64,000 nt of DNA from Owenia fusiformis (Eukaryota; Annelida; Polychaeta; Sabellida; Oweniidae), in contig CAIIXF020000001.1 of assembly GCA_903813345.2 (NCBI GenBank), positions 50,177,885-50,241,884 on the forward strand, read 5' to 3'. The notes under the pieces are model-generated. The model had not been told where the DNA came from. It did not search any database and saw only the letters and a list, made by a program, of their open reading frames with translations. Positions within the stretch are counted from its first letter, which is position 1. Every line of letters starts with the position of its first letter. This document shows, piece by piece, positions 46,436 to 58,722 of this stretch. The position numbers and the translations under genes are program-made.

Positions 46436-46493
46436 AGCATTCACTTCTTTTATAGCCTTTGGTGAGTAGAGCAGCGTCCGATATACGAAAAGT
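46436..46493 (+). other. Splice acceptor and leader of the class A receptor
   Basis: TTTTTAATCACTTACAG ends at 46437 and is a good acceptor. An in-frame TAG at 46467-46469 shows that the sequence between it and the ATG at 46494 is leader. An upstream non-coding exon is therefore likely; 44821-44870 (TTGTCTTTCAG before it, GTAAAT after it) is one weak candidate. Confidence 0.4.
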
Positions 46494-47639
46494 ATGACAA
46501 CTACAATCTCTACATTTGTCACTGACATGGCCAACAGTACAACAAACGACACATCCGATGATGCCAACGTATCTGATAGCACTTTGACCGAGGCGCCATA
46601 CAACATGTGGGCAGATCCTGATAATTATGTTGAACATCGTATCGCTGTAGCACTTTGGAAGTATCTGTGCCCAGTAGTGATCCTAATTGGTGTTGTGGGA
46701 AGTGTATTGACAATCATGGTGATGCAAGGGACTGGAATGAAGCGGACTACACCCAGTGTTTACCTTACTTTCCTAGCCACTGCCGATGCCCTCACACTTC
46801 TGACCGGAGCTCTCAGACACTGGATTAACTACAGTTGGGAGATTGACATCAGAGATCTGATGGCCTGGATATGTAAAACACATCACTTTGTTCTTTACTT
46901 GTGCATTCATCTATCCGGCTGGTTGCTGGTCGCCGTCAGTATTGACAGGGTCATTACGGTATATTTACCATTGCAGGCGCGGTTCATCAGCACCAAACGC
47001 AATGCCCTTATCATATCCACCACTATGGTCATCATTCTCGGAGCCATTAACTCACATTGGTTTCTTACTTACTCAGTCTCATTCAACTATGGTGAATTGT
47101 ATTGCCAATTTCAACCCATTTTCGAGGATTCTTTTGATTTACGAGTATGGATGTGGGTTGACCTTGCACTTTCGTCCGCACTGCCGTTCTTGATTCTAAT
47201 TGTGTCAAATATCATGATATCAGTGCAGCTGGCAAGAGTATCTAAGCAACGGAACGAGATGGGAAGCGGTGGGAACGACAATTCACGCTCGATGACGGTA
47301 ATGCTCCTTAGTATTAGCGTCGTGTTCGTCTGCCTAACACTCCCGATGGCCGTTTACCTCACAACGCAAAGTTTCTCTTATGAATACGAAAACTCACAAG
47401 CGATATGGAGGGATGAGATGACATATGCGATTGTAAGTAATATCGCATATATCAATAACGCTATTAACTTTTTCTTATATTGCGTTTCGGGAAGTAAGTT
47501 TCGTGGAGAACTTGCCAAACTGTGTGGTAAAAAGAAATCGCGAAAGGCAAATAACCAGAGCATGTCGGTGACAAGGATGACAGGCGTCTCGGAGTCAAGG
47601 CAATCGGTGAAAACGGTGACCTCTGAATTGCAGAAATAG
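46494..47639 (+). CDS. Class A (rhodopsin-like) neuropeptide receptor, FMRFamide/GPR139-like, single exon
   Basis: A 381-residue receptor of the plasma membrane. The start is the first ATG after an in-frame TAG (46467-46469). The N-terminus has three glycosylation sequons (NST 14, NDT 18, NVS 25) and no signal peptide. Helices lie at about 57-78, 89-111, 127-156, 171-191, 219-245, 268-290 and 310-331. Hallmarks are ATADALTLL in TM2, Cys127 and Cys204 for the disulphide, DRV at 151-153, FVCLTLP in TM6 and NNAINFFLYCVSGSKFR in TM7, where NPxxY is replaced. That TM7 pattern is typical of the FMRFamide, TRH and GPR139-type group. In TM1 the usual Asn of the GN pair is Ser (VVGSVLTIMV). The tail is basic and Ser/Thr-rich, suited to arrestin and kinase control. 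The peptide ligand cannot be told from the sequence. Confidence 0.9.
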   Translation: MTTTISTFVTDMANSTTNDTSDDANVSDSTLTEAPYNMWADPDNYVEHRIAVALWKYLCPVVILIGVVGSVLTIMVMQGTGMKRTTPSVYLTFLATADALTLLTGALRHWINYSWEIDIRDLMAWICKTHHFVLYLCIHLSGWLLVAVSIDRVITVYLPLQARFISTKRNALIISTTMVIILGAINSHWFLTYSVSFNYGELYCQFQPIFEDSFDLRVWMWVDLALSSALPFLILIVSNIMISVQLARVSKQRNEMGSGGNDNSRSMTVMLLSISVVFVCLTLPMAVYLTTQSFSYEYENSQAIWRDEMTYAIVSNIAYINNAINFFLYCVSGSKFRGELAKLCGKKKSRKANNQSMSVTRMTGVSESRQSVKTVTSELQK

Positions 47640-47988
47640 AAAGGATGAAAAGACTCAACTTCAATTTTAGTTGGATGGCATCTAAATAGATATAACTTTG
47701 CCGTCATTAAAACACGGAAACCCCAAAGCATTTCTGGCATTTTCACCTTGTTTGAAATGTACATGTATGGTTATATGTTTTATACGGGTATACCTTGTGT
47801 AATATGTGTAAGAGTGAGGTGTGTATTTGTATACATATTTAGTTTATTCACATCGATGTCACAATGTTTAGACCTCCATTTTATAGTATCTTGCTTAGTG
47901 TCATTACTCCGTACATTTTCAGAAGTCATTGGCGTAGGCAAGCATGAGTCAGTCGAGGAAAATGTATTACCAACATTACAGACACACA

Positions 47989-47994
47989 AATAAA
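47989..47994 (+). terminator. Candidate polyadenylation signal AATAAA
   Basis: AATAAATAAG lies 350 bases past the receptor stop codon; an ATTAAA at 47706-47711 is an earlier alternative. Neither is supported by transcript data. Confidence 0.35.
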
Positions 47995-48654
47995 TAAGGG
48001 TTATCTACTGGAAGGTTTTCTAAAAGCCCATCGTTTATCCAGAGGGAGATATGCATATCTACCTGATTTTAATTTAATACATTTAATACTGTAGAATGAA
48101 GTCCAAAGGTATACCTCCTTGGCCTCGCCTGATATAGATCCTGTATCTAAACTAAGTGAGGCAACAGTCTAAAGGAAATTGTACCTTTGAATTTCATTTT
48201 AGTAGAACAAAGCGTGGGAAAAAATATTTCTGAAAAATGATGGTACGCCCATACCAGATTTTATTTGTGGTATTAAAATATTCTAATATCCAACAAAAAG
48301 GCGTAAATCGGTATGATAAGTGCGTCTAATGGACTCATTCAATTGTTGGACCAAAGATCGCCAACAACATATATTGTATAAATATTGGACAGTAGCACAT
48401 ATGTCTGTTTATTTTATGTCGACTTGAATTAATTTTAAATGAGTATTGGTTTTTGTCTCATCAACACTCAAATATAGGCCTATATAACGGAACCGTCGTA
48501 GACAAATGTTCTCGCAACCATACTTTCAAACACAATTACAGACTCAATACTTTCAAGATAAAATACTTTCAATACAAAAAAAACATTACAAATAATCCAC
48601 CCCTCTGTAAAGCTGACTACAGGTAACTAGTAAATACCAAACACTTATATTATG

Positions 48655-49095
48655 CAGGCCTGTCAACTGTCCCGCAATTTGCGTATTTGTCACGCATTTG
48701 CTGAAGAATTTGAAGTCACGCCAGTATTTTTTGCGTGACAGAAAATGTCACGCAAAATACGCATTTTACCTGGTAATTGTCAAGCAAAAATATTTCTGTA
48801 GACATTTTTTCGAAATATGTTTACGATACGGTAAAAATACGAACGCCGGAAAAAACCGAACACAATTTGTTCGGATTTGTCACGCGAATCCCGTATGTGT
48901 CACGCATGTTCATTGGAAATTTTTCGTACCTACCCTAGGTGTTCAAAGTTTGGCAAAGGTGCTCAAACTTTGGCCAAAGGTGTTTAAAAGTTGGCCAAAG
49001 GTGTTCAAAATTTGGACAAAAGTGTTCAGATTTGGACTTAGGTGTCCAACATTTTGAAGTCACTCATATTAGGTGGTCCCAAGTTGACAGCCCTG
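48655..49095. mobile_element. CAGG-ended element, 441 bp, 6-bp target-site duplication, with internal minisatellite
   Basis: The left end CAGGCCTGTCAACTGTCCC pairs imperfectly with GGTCCCAAGTTGACAGCCCTG at the right. ATTATG flanks both sides (48649-48654 and 49096-49101). The interior has repeated TGTCACGCA motifs and, at 48937-49055, six units of about 21 bases (AGGTGTTCAAAGTTTGGCAA type). Non-coding; hAT-like with a 6-bp duplication. Confidence 0.78.
48937..49055. repeat. 21-bp minisatellite, about six units
   Basis: Units such as AGGTGCTCAAACTTTGGCCA and AGGTGTTTAAAAGTTGGCCA repeat with changes. It lies inside the element above. Confidence 0.8.
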
Positions 49096-49712
49096 ATTAT
49101 GTCTTATAAACTATTCAAACTGACACTCTAATAAACTAATGGATGTCCATTATCTCTTTTATGTTTCTAGAATAAGAATAATACAATAGGAATAATACAA
49201 TACATTCGTTTGTAAGTAATTTCAATATGTAATGATCGTGTAAAACAAATAACAAGCCAACACACCTATACGATCTAAGAAACAGATAAATGCATTGAAG
49301 ACCGGTCTGTAAACAATACCTTATACAATAATAAAAATCCCATCAAGTATCAGGTAATGGCACCAATGCTTTTAGCCTGACACCCAGGTACTCTATTTAA
49401 ATCTTTTATAGAGTCTATTCCAGAAATAGATACAGATATATGAATAGAAAAACTTGGCGTTGGTAAACAATGGGGTCCTTCTAATATTGGCTTTCTGTCC
49501 ATCATGGTGATTTGATAATTACGTACTCGAGAAACAACCATAATTCATTATGTTCCATATCATTTTCCGATGGTATGTTTGAATACTAAATGATAAATTA
49601 TATATCAACCATTTATTATGAAAAAATCTATAAGTATACTATTATGCGATTTTTTTTTATCAATTCTTGTGTTTCAAATTAAAGTACAATTGCATAATTG
49701 ATTATTGGGAGG

Positions 49713-49882
49713 CAGGCCCATAGCCACCTTTTGCCAGCGCCAATGTGTTCAGTTTTTAAGAAAATTCCAATTTCTAATTTTGGCCCAAAATCATTTGAGA
49801 AGTGTTCAAAATGGTGAAAACTGTATGATCTTGAAAAAATTACCCAAGGGGGGGGGGAGAACGGGTACTGGTCATGAGCCTG
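49713..49882. repeat. CAGGCCCGTAGCC-family MITE in inverted orientation
   Basis: CAGGCCCATAGCCACC at the left and GGTCATGAGCCTG at the right. The interior TTCAAAATGGTGAAAACTGT is the reverse complement of the core in the copy at 4551. A run of nine G lies near the right end. No duplication is readable. Confidence 0.6.
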
Positions 49883-51504
49883 ATTTCTTCTCTAAGAGGA
49901 GATCATTCTGATGCTCACAGCGTCTTCTATCTTCCAATTTCTTTTGAATAAAGAAGAAAAATTGCCATCCAGTTGCGTATACGTAAAAATGGAGAATAGA
50001 AGAGGAAATTCGAAAATATCAAAAGTATGATGAGGATTTCTGATGGACGAGAGCGTATGAAAATTTGGTTGAATTTAATAAAAGAGAGAGATTGAATGAT
50101 TTGATCAAAGAAAAAATTTGAAGGAATCTATATCACGTAATGTGCAATATAGCTAATTTTAGAGAACCCATTTCTGTTCAAGATTCATTTACTTCAGTTA
50201 TATCCGAACTTTCAAAATGACTATAGTGCGACGTTATGTTTATGCGTATATTTGTGATTTTTGTCCCATTCAAATGAAGGTTTTTCTGACTCTTGACTTG
50301 ACGTTTACTCAACTCACATTCGGATGCACATCGTACATACTCACTAACGATGGTGAACAATCTCCAATTGGAAATGAATAAATTGCCATTATTTGTGTGG
50401 CATGATGACATAATGAGTAAACTGTTTTTACATTCCCATTATAGATTACGAACCTGGTTTCCAACACGCTGGTGTTGAACCTTTTTCTCGGAAAAGAAGG
50501 AAATCATCTGATCGTTTTTATCCAGGATTTATGAACGATATACTTCTTCGTTTTCAACTCCATGGACAAATGCAGACAGCTCCACATTATCATTGATCGT
50601 TTTTTTCTTTGAAACTAATACGCGTTGGAGAGAAATCCAAATCTTAGTGATCATGAAATAAATATGAATAGACGGACTGATGTGAATGAAATTAATAGAA
50701 AATATCCAATATAAATATTGACCAGTTATAATGATAGGTTAAGATCAATATTATAGACCTACCCAATTATTAATTCAATTTTATCTTGTAATTGACTCTC
50801 TTCCAGATTACTAGATTTGAATAAAATGTATTTACATTCCTGATAGTGGTTGCTCAAGTTCAAGTTCGTGAAATTGTATATTTTTCCTTTTATTATTTAG
50901 GGATGTTGAAAAGGATGAATTCCCAATTCTAGTGGATGTTTTGTTAAAAAGCACTTTTATTTATTTTTCAATGCAGATGGGGTGTGTGTAACTACAGTAA
51001 AGTTATGGATACCTTTGCCCCTACAGGCGAGTTGTCTGAGAGTACCTAGAGGGGATGTGTTTGGGATAACTATCATTTATAAATGAAAAATTATGAAGAA
51101 ATAGAACAAGCTTGTCTCACTTTTGATAAAACAGCTTTATTTTCACATATCATACACTTTATATTCAATAGTTTTATTTCGCAAGAGCGAAAACCTCTTT
51201 AACAACGCTTCTTACTGGTTACAATGGTTTAACTTTTAATTACAGATAAGTAAAGTGAACGTGTATGTCTTGCACCATGCCCCTGTCTCTCATCTCCTAC
51301 TGCCTATAATATTCAACCAACCTGTATTAGAGAGACTGTAGACGCTGTGTAGAGGGGAAACCATAGGGGTCTGATGCAAGAATACATCATCGGAAACTTA
51401 AATGAGACCTAGATGAGATTTTTTTCTTTTTTTTCTTAAACTTTATAAAAATTCTATGAAAGAATAACTGCAGAGGGATATATTAACAAGTCATTAACAT
51501 ATAT

Positions 51505-51640
51505 TAACATGCAAAATGTCACCATCTGCCACAAAAAAGTTAGAGACTATAACAATCATGGGCTTTCAACTAGAATCTAATTGAAAGCCTATGATAACAA
51601 TATGTCACCACTTCTGGTGAAGTGTTGGTGACATAATAAC
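51505..51640. repeat. Dispersed repeat TTAACATGCAAAATGTCACC, copy 1
   Basis: Shares TTAACATGCA, AATGTCACCA, ATAACAATATGTCACCACTT and GGTGACATAATAA with 58601-58722; 62455-62527 is a shorter relative. The three copies define a family near the anoctamin gene. Confidence 0.6.
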
Positions 51641-51660
51641 TAAAACGAATTTAATGTGAG

Positions 51661-51857
51661 AGTGAAATGTACAATCTATAAATGGAATGTACACAAGTGA
51701 TAGATACAGTTCATAGATGGAATGTACATGAGTGAAATATACAGTTCATAGATTAAATGTATATGAGGGAAAGATACAGTTCATAGATTGAATGTGCATG
51801 AGTGAAAGATTCAGTTCGTATATGGATGGAATGTGCACAAGTGAAAGATACAGTTTA
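51661..51857. repeat. 35-bp minisatellite, five to six units
   Basis: Units at 51661, 51696, 51731 and 51766 are each 35 bases (AGTGATAGATACAGTTCATA and GATGGAATGTACATG type). The fifth has a four- to five-base insertion and the sixth is cut off at the TA where the mariner element starts. Confidence 0.85.
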
Positions 51858-51859
51858 TA

Positions 51860-52916
51860 CAGGGTGATCAATAAATAAGGTAAAAGTATCTGACATTTCT
51901 TCAGATTTTACCCAATCCTCATAAAATTTTCACAGAATAATGTTCAAACATTACTGAATTGATATATCAAGTTACAGATCAAAGTGATGTGATTGGTTGA
52001 AGTCATAGTTGCCATAGCAACAGAAAGCATGAAGACCCGGGGCAACTATCAAATATCTAAATTTTCAGTCGAAACGCTTTTGATAATATATTTCAAATCA
52101 CAATTAAAATGACATATCATATTCTTATTTTATACTTCATAACTGCCACTTAATGTCCTTTGTTTTTAACATATAGTTCATGTCTTCTTCTCCAGTCTAT
52201 GAACACCTTTTAAACCCATTTTCCCATAGCCTGCAAATTTACAAGACAGCTGGCCTCAAGTCATCCCATGAGAAACTCTCTAAACTCCCTCTTCAGCTCA
52301 CCATGACGGTAAAATCATAAGGGGACAAGTCAGGAGAGTAAAGTACATGACCTTACAGTGGGAAACCCAGTGAGTCAATGGTTTGTACCTAAGAATAGCA
52401 TTGTGAGACGGAGCATTATCCCAGTGCAATGTGAAACGTTTTGCAGGCCTCTTAGTCTTAGCTTCTTCCTCTTTTCTCTCATCAAATGTCTTCTGTGAGT
52501 ATTGGTTTTCATAATTGACCTGTGTCATAGACTTTCTATGATCACATCAGTTTTCATTATACATGTATATTAATTTTTTCCATGACGTCAAACATCAAAT
52601 TTGCAAGAAAATATGTAACAATGTAAACAAAGTATTAATACAATTACTGCTGGCACCCACGTTTATTTCTTTTCAGTTTGAAAAAGATGTGCTTTTTATC
52701 ATTTTTTGTTCAAATTGGACGCAATGAAATTGCCCCGGGTACCCCCAACTCCAGTTGCCATAGTTACTATAATATTAACCAATCAGATGGCATAAGTTAT
52801 ATATTTATATGTTTTAATTTAGAAATGTACAAGGTATATTCTGACCAAATTTCAGGATGTTTGGACCAATATTTACAAAATGCCAGATACTTTTACCTTA
52901 TTTATTGATCACCCTG
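51860..52916 (-). mobile_element. Decayed mariner-like transposon, 1057 bp
   Basis: Ends CAGGGTGATCAATAAATAAG and partner are flanked by TA (51858-51859 and 52917-52918). On the minus strand at about 52298-52528 a transposase fragment contains RFTLHWDNAPSHNA, the second catalytic-Asp block of mariner transposases, followed by a frame break. The rest is not coding. The transposase direction is minus. The element is inactive. Confidence 0.78.
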
Positions 52917-53625
52917 TATATGAACTCTCAAATCTTAAACATTCCTTCAGATATATGTAGACCACCTCTCATTTATCATTTCTTTGAAAAAGCTCTCTCT
53001 ATTTAATAACAGTTAATATGAAGAAATCTTCTGAAAACTGTTCATAATGTTATTAATACAACATGTTTCATCACCATGGTAACCTACTAGGCAAGAATAT
53101 AAAACGCAATGTCAGACAGTGCACAATACATGCATACATCACAGTGTAACATTTATCACTATCTACCCCAGTTTTACTTAATAAATGATAAATGAATCAT
53201 GGAAAAGTTGACAGGATTAAAAAAACTGTGAAAAAGTTGTGAAGCACACTACCTAGCATTGTATCATAAACATTGTATTTTAAAAACCATACCTTCAAAT
53301 ATAAATATAACATATAATATATCTATTTAGTATCACAAATTTTAAATAAGCATAATCAATTTGACACAAACATTCATATTGAACAACTGGGCCATATTAA
53401 GCAATAAGATAAGATATAAATGAGGGTTTCATTATACATGTACAAAGCTATTGCACTATGAAAGACACTATGCAAGTTAGGGAGTACATGTAAGTGCATC
53501 TGTGTGCCATCTCGTTATACCAACTCCAGCCAATGAGGGCATACAGACAATAACAGCGCAATAACTCTATATTTTATGGAAAACCAAAAGATCGATAATT
53601 ATTTTGAATATATCTATGTAATACC

Positions 53626-53800
53626 CAGGCCCGTAGGCAGCTTTTGCCAAGGGGGGTTCACTTTTTAAAAAATTCCAGGGGGTTCAAATATGGCCAAAAT
53701 CACTCACCAAAAGTGCTCAGAATGGTGAAAAACTGCATGATTTTGAAAGAATTTTCGGCCATGGGGGTTTGCTTGAAGGGCATTGTTATGAGAAATTCCT
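53626..53800. repeat. CAGGCCCGTAGGC-family MITE, truncated
   Basis: CAGGCCCGTAGGCAGC, GGGGGGTTCAC and then the inverted family core GGTGAAAAACTGCATGATTT. The right terminus is missing. Confidence 0.55.
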
Positions 53801-56800
53801 GTATGATTTTACCAGAAGTATTTGAAAGGGGATTAATAGTACAATAACGTCATTTCTAAGGGCAATATAGTGAAATATTGGACCTTGGGCCTTCGTTAAC
53901 GACCAGGACTGAAACAGCAAGAAAATTTTACGCATTGAACGATATCTAATTTCCCGGGGAAAATTGCCGGTCCAGAATATATTCTAGACCGGTCCATATG
54001 GACTACCACTATGACGTCACACATTTCTCAGGTCCATATAGTAAAATGAACGCCTTCTAAACTAGCAATAAAACCCCTAGAACTGGCCAGGCAAGGTGGT
54101 AATAATAATTATTATCTAACCTAAAATAGTGTTAAGAATGAGTTAGATTTAAATAATTAATATTGAAAGTTGTAAAATTATACATACATTTTATGTAAAA
54201 TACATGTACCTATATATCTAATTGTATATATATTTATGAGCCTTTGACATAAAGAAATATATTTTTTATTATGCACCTTTTCTAGATACTGGAATCTGAT
54301 TGGTTTTAAGCTGCTGGTAATTTGGCCATATCTGGCACTTTAATAAACTGACCAATACTTTTCTAATACTTGCTTTTTCGCTTTGGTGTATATATAGGTT
54401 TTAAAAATGTGTACACTCAAAAGCTTGGCTGAGAAGGTGCATAATAAAACAAATACTAGGTGATCAGGAGCTGGATATGGCCAGAATATCTATCCTTGAA
54501 AATATATTGGGCAAGGCATATCTTGAAAAGGTATTCCTCCATATCCAGCTCCTGAACATCCAGTATTTGTATAATATCGCTCAAACACATTTTCAGGTGT
54601 TTAGATTATCTCAAATTGCTTTGGTAAAATTATCCACTGTGATTGTTGGTCAATTTAAGTGACTGATCACATGGGTAATGTCTTTGAGTAATGTCTCCAT
54701 GGTAACGCTGGTCTCAACACCATCAAGATTATCTTCTGCTATTGTGTCATCAGTTTCTCATCTGAACACTCACCGTCACTATGTGCTTACTAGTATGTCA
54801 CAATGTGCTTGTCACTTGGTGATTTTTTAGTTTATCACTGTTTGATTTCTTATTTTGTCACTCTGCGACTGGTTAGATAGTCACTGTGAGATTATTAAGT
54901 ATGTTCTACTAAGATAGCACACTCTGTATCTATGGTTACACTGTCACTATGGTCATACTCAGTATGTCACTATGTGATTAATACTTTGTATGTTGTCACC
55001 ATACAATCATGTGCTAAAGCGTCAGCTGACCAAGTGATGACACGCTCTGTGTAATGTGATGACACATTCTGTGCTGGATGACACTTTAAATCTGTATGTT
55101 CTCCAATTTGATTGGGATAATGTATTTCCAAGTTATACAGTTGGAACTTGGAGTGTGGTTGAGTCTGGTTTAGCATCATCTGCACCATCAGCTGTCTGTA
55201 AGACAAATAAACATAAATTAACACATGTATATCAAATGTATATATGGATCACTAACTCAGGGTCCATCTTAAAATATGGCTGTCATTTCTAACATGAACT
55301 TTCTTGAGATAGCCCATGTTTCAGCTCATTTAGAATTTTTTTTGTCTTCTAAATCATTTGTTTGACACATTAACTTGGTGAAATGAGGTATAATCACATA
55401 CAAATCACTACACTCAATTTTGAGATGGACAGCTTAGTATATGATCCTCGTTATACTATACAAGACTATCCATTAGCCTTGTACATACTTTACACGATAC
55501 AACATCACAATTGTAAATTAATACTTCCATGCCTAGTAACAAAACTGAAGGAGATCCAAAATACATGTATAAATAACAAACACCCCATAGTCATGTAAGG
55601 GTTAAGTAATGCAAACTGTTCAAATGGTAACATTTACAAGATGAAATCCCAGAATTCTATAAGTCTGATTTAGAAAGTGTGTTATGTTGACATATTTGCT
55701 GAACAACAAAACAGAGGAAATTACATTTGAATGATCTTTTTCAGCTCATAGGCAACCGTACCAGACATAAGTGCTGAATGGATTCATTTCAATCCTTGCC
55801 TTAATTCAAGTCGTTAAAGCAATAGCAATGCGTATATACCCATATGCATTGGATATAATAGTTACAGTAAAGATTTCATTTTTCATCAATTAATCTGTGT
55901 AATGAAATAAAAATAGATCAATTGAATATATTTTAACCCGAGACATAAATCTTTATAGATTTATACTTTTTCTTTTTGTCTTCATCTCATTATTTTTTAC
56001 AGTAAGTTGTGTCAAAAATATAATGCGATAGTAAGACTTTCAATTTACATATTTACTTAGTGTTTCAGAAGAAATTAGAATGCATAAAAAATCAACTGAA
56101 TTCGCAAATCATCAAACCACAACAATACATGCACTCTAAGAATTTGCAACATGTATACATGTTGTACTTAGGTGAAGAAGTAGAAAATCTTAAACAGAAT
56201 TTAAACAAATACAAAAGTCAGCATGCAAAAGTACAGAAAACTAGAATTCTACTACAGTACTAATAAACATAAACATGCACAAACACACAAAGGATGCATT
56301 TACTTTTGCACAGCAGAAAACTATAGTGCAATACAGCCTTCTTATTTTAAATAAGCACTTCATAAGTCACTTGGAAAAATTGTAGGGGGACCATTATGTA
56401 TGCGGAACATTCTTCTACCTCAAGGTTCAATCTTATTATTAGAGCATCATGGGTATAACACGTCACATAATGAACAAATATAAGGCCAGGAAAAATTCTT
56501 AAGCTTGTGTCAGGTCATCAACTTTTCTGATTTTTCCTTTTTTGTATGAAAAATTCTGAATGCATCAAAAAAAGAAGATAAAATAGTTCCTCGAAAATAT
56601 TTTTTCAAAAAGAGCACATTAAGTACCGTATGCATATGCATTTCATAAGCAGTTTCAAAATTGAAAATAATACAAAGTGTACATTGTATAAATTGTACCA
56701 GAGACGATACCCTGTCTCCTCTTTTTTCTTAAAATTTTTAGATGACATGTCACCTGATCCAGTGATGGGAAACATTTTTCCTGGCCCTCATATATATGCG

Positions 56801-57568
56801 CAAAAAGGTAGATGCCTGAAGGGACAATGTGACATTTATGCTCAAATAATGAGATAATGTGAATTGTTCAGAATCGAGATAAAAAATTACATTGAACTCA
56901 ATATATCAAACCACAATTCTTCATTTTCAAAAGATGATACTAAACAAATCAAAACAAGAAGTCATGCACACAAGTCAGCTTCAACACCAAAAAAAGATAT
57001 CCTGGTCTCAAGGAATGCAAATCAGTGTTTATGGCAGCACTAAACCAAGGCAACACAGTATAGCAACCTGACAATAGTGGATTAGGACTAATGCTCCTGG
57101 TACTGTAAGTCCAATTCCTGTACAATGCCTAGATAGTAAACAAAGGCTAAATGAAAAATATTACACAGTCATACCCTTCATGGTTTTTTCCGTAAAGGTC
57201 ACATTTTCATTGACATTAAGCTTTTGTTTTTGCGAAACATTGTTGGAAGAAAATGAGATCATTTTGAGGAAATCTATGACAGTTTATTGGTGAAACTGTT
57301 CAAATATTATGACAATGCAAAAATTCTGAATGCATCAAAAAAGAAGATAAAACATCCAGGAATGACAAGTGTTATTTTAATTTAAAGACCTTATCCTTAT
57401 GTTTCACAGAGACAGAAATAAATATAGATAAATATAGATAAACAAGAGCAATTTAAAGATATGGCATATGAGTCTGTATCTTAAATAAACTAAGCTATGG
57501 AGAACATTAATTTAAAAGTTATTGATTCCCCTATAAGGGCCCTAAATGTCTGTCTAGCCTAATTCAAT

Positions 57569-57662
57569 TAATTGAAACATTTCAATAATGTGAACCATTT
57601 TAATAAATTGGACCATTTCATAATTTGAACCATTTCAATAAATTGGACCATTTAAATAAATC
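57569..57662. repeat. Short tandem repeat, about 19-20 bp units
   Basis: Variants of TTGAACCATTTCAATAAATT repeat four to five times with substitutions. Confidence 0.65.
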
Positions 57663-58115
57663 TGACGATGTGTTCTGCTTTATCTTCAATATGTTTTGGA
57701 TGAATACACATCTACTCAAAAGCAGACTGAAGCATTCAAGAGGTATGTGAAAAGTGAAGAAAAGGAAAACCCTTTTCCTGAATAGGTTTAAGTAGAAAGT
57801 TAAGGTATGAACAGCTGGACAGACAATAACAGTGTAGGACCTAAACTGAACTTAACAATGAACATTTTAACAGTACAATATGCTTAAACAAAACAATTCC
57901 GTTTATACTAGTATGGTGTTCTATACCAATGTGAATGGGCAAAGGCATTGTCAGAACATGCAGTGTAATGTGTGGACAACAAAGCAGAATTTGTGCTGAC
58001 TCTCTGAGATTTCTTCCACACCTCTAAATTACTTGGTATAGAGTGTTTTCCAGCAAGCTAAAATTATAAGTAACACACTCAAACATTTAGTAATATCTAG
58101 CACTAAGCATGACAT

Positions 58116-58255
58116 GCATTCAGCCACATGTAAGCCATGCTGATGTAACAGCATTCAGTCACACGTAAGCCATGCTGATGTAACAGCATTCAGTCACATG
58201 TAAGCCATGCTGATGTAACAGCATTCAGTCACACGTAAGCCATGCTGATGTAACA
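58116..58255. repeat. 35-bp minisatellite, four exact-length units
   Basis: Four units of GCATTCAGTCACACGTAAGC plus CATGCTGATGTAACA. Units alternate ACATG, ACACG, ACATG, ACACG, which suggests that a 70-bp pair was duplicated. Confidence 0.92.
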
Positions 58256-58600
58256 ACAGCTCATACAAAAATGCAATTCATAATGTTTTGAGAGAAACCA
58301 ACAGTACAGACAATACAGAATATTTAAAACATCAAATAGTTTCATGAACTCATAATATAGCATGTTAAATACATCAACTTGAAATATAGTTTGTGTTGTG
58401 TTTAGTCTCACAAGGACCTCCTATTGAAACTTATCGTTTGGATGGGTAAGTTTTTTCAGATTTCCTTGTCAAATTACTAAACAACAAATATCATAATCCC
58501 CGACAACAAAAAATATTTCTTGTCAATTGTACACATATTGTTGAATTTCTCTCATCTTTAAGATCTGACCACCTACATTGGTACAAAAAATCTAACAAGG

Positions 58601-58722
58601 CATTAACATGCAAATGTCACCACCATTCGTTACAAACACAAACCGCAAACCGCCGATCGTCAACTGCCATCACAAAAAATGGAGACCATAACAATATGTC
58701 ACCACTTGGTGGAGACATAATA
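58601..58722. repeat. Dispersed repeat TTAACATGCAAATGTCACC, copy 2
   Basis: Same start and end motifs as 51505-51640, with a different middle (CAAACCGCAAACCGCCGATC). Type unknown. Confidence 0.6.

Larger units (their letters stand above)
30659..46437. other. Repeat-rich region without a recognised gene (about 15.8 kb)
   Basis: It holds the upstream region of the calmodulin-like gene and of the class A receptor. Readable elements are 32004-32137, 32745-33703, 35263-35797, 38989-39199, 43313-43400, 45162-45321 and simple repeats at 41851-41886 and 44228-44285. A TATATATAAG motif at about 40265 and a GC-rich patch at 37586-37625 could be promoters. None of the open frames shows a protein family. 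Confidence 0.45.

Noticed and set aside
56060-56263. Coiled-coil-like 67-codon frame after a possible acceptor
   Set aside because: Low-complexity Lys/Gln/Asn translation of AT-rich DNA, no convincing donor or partner exon.
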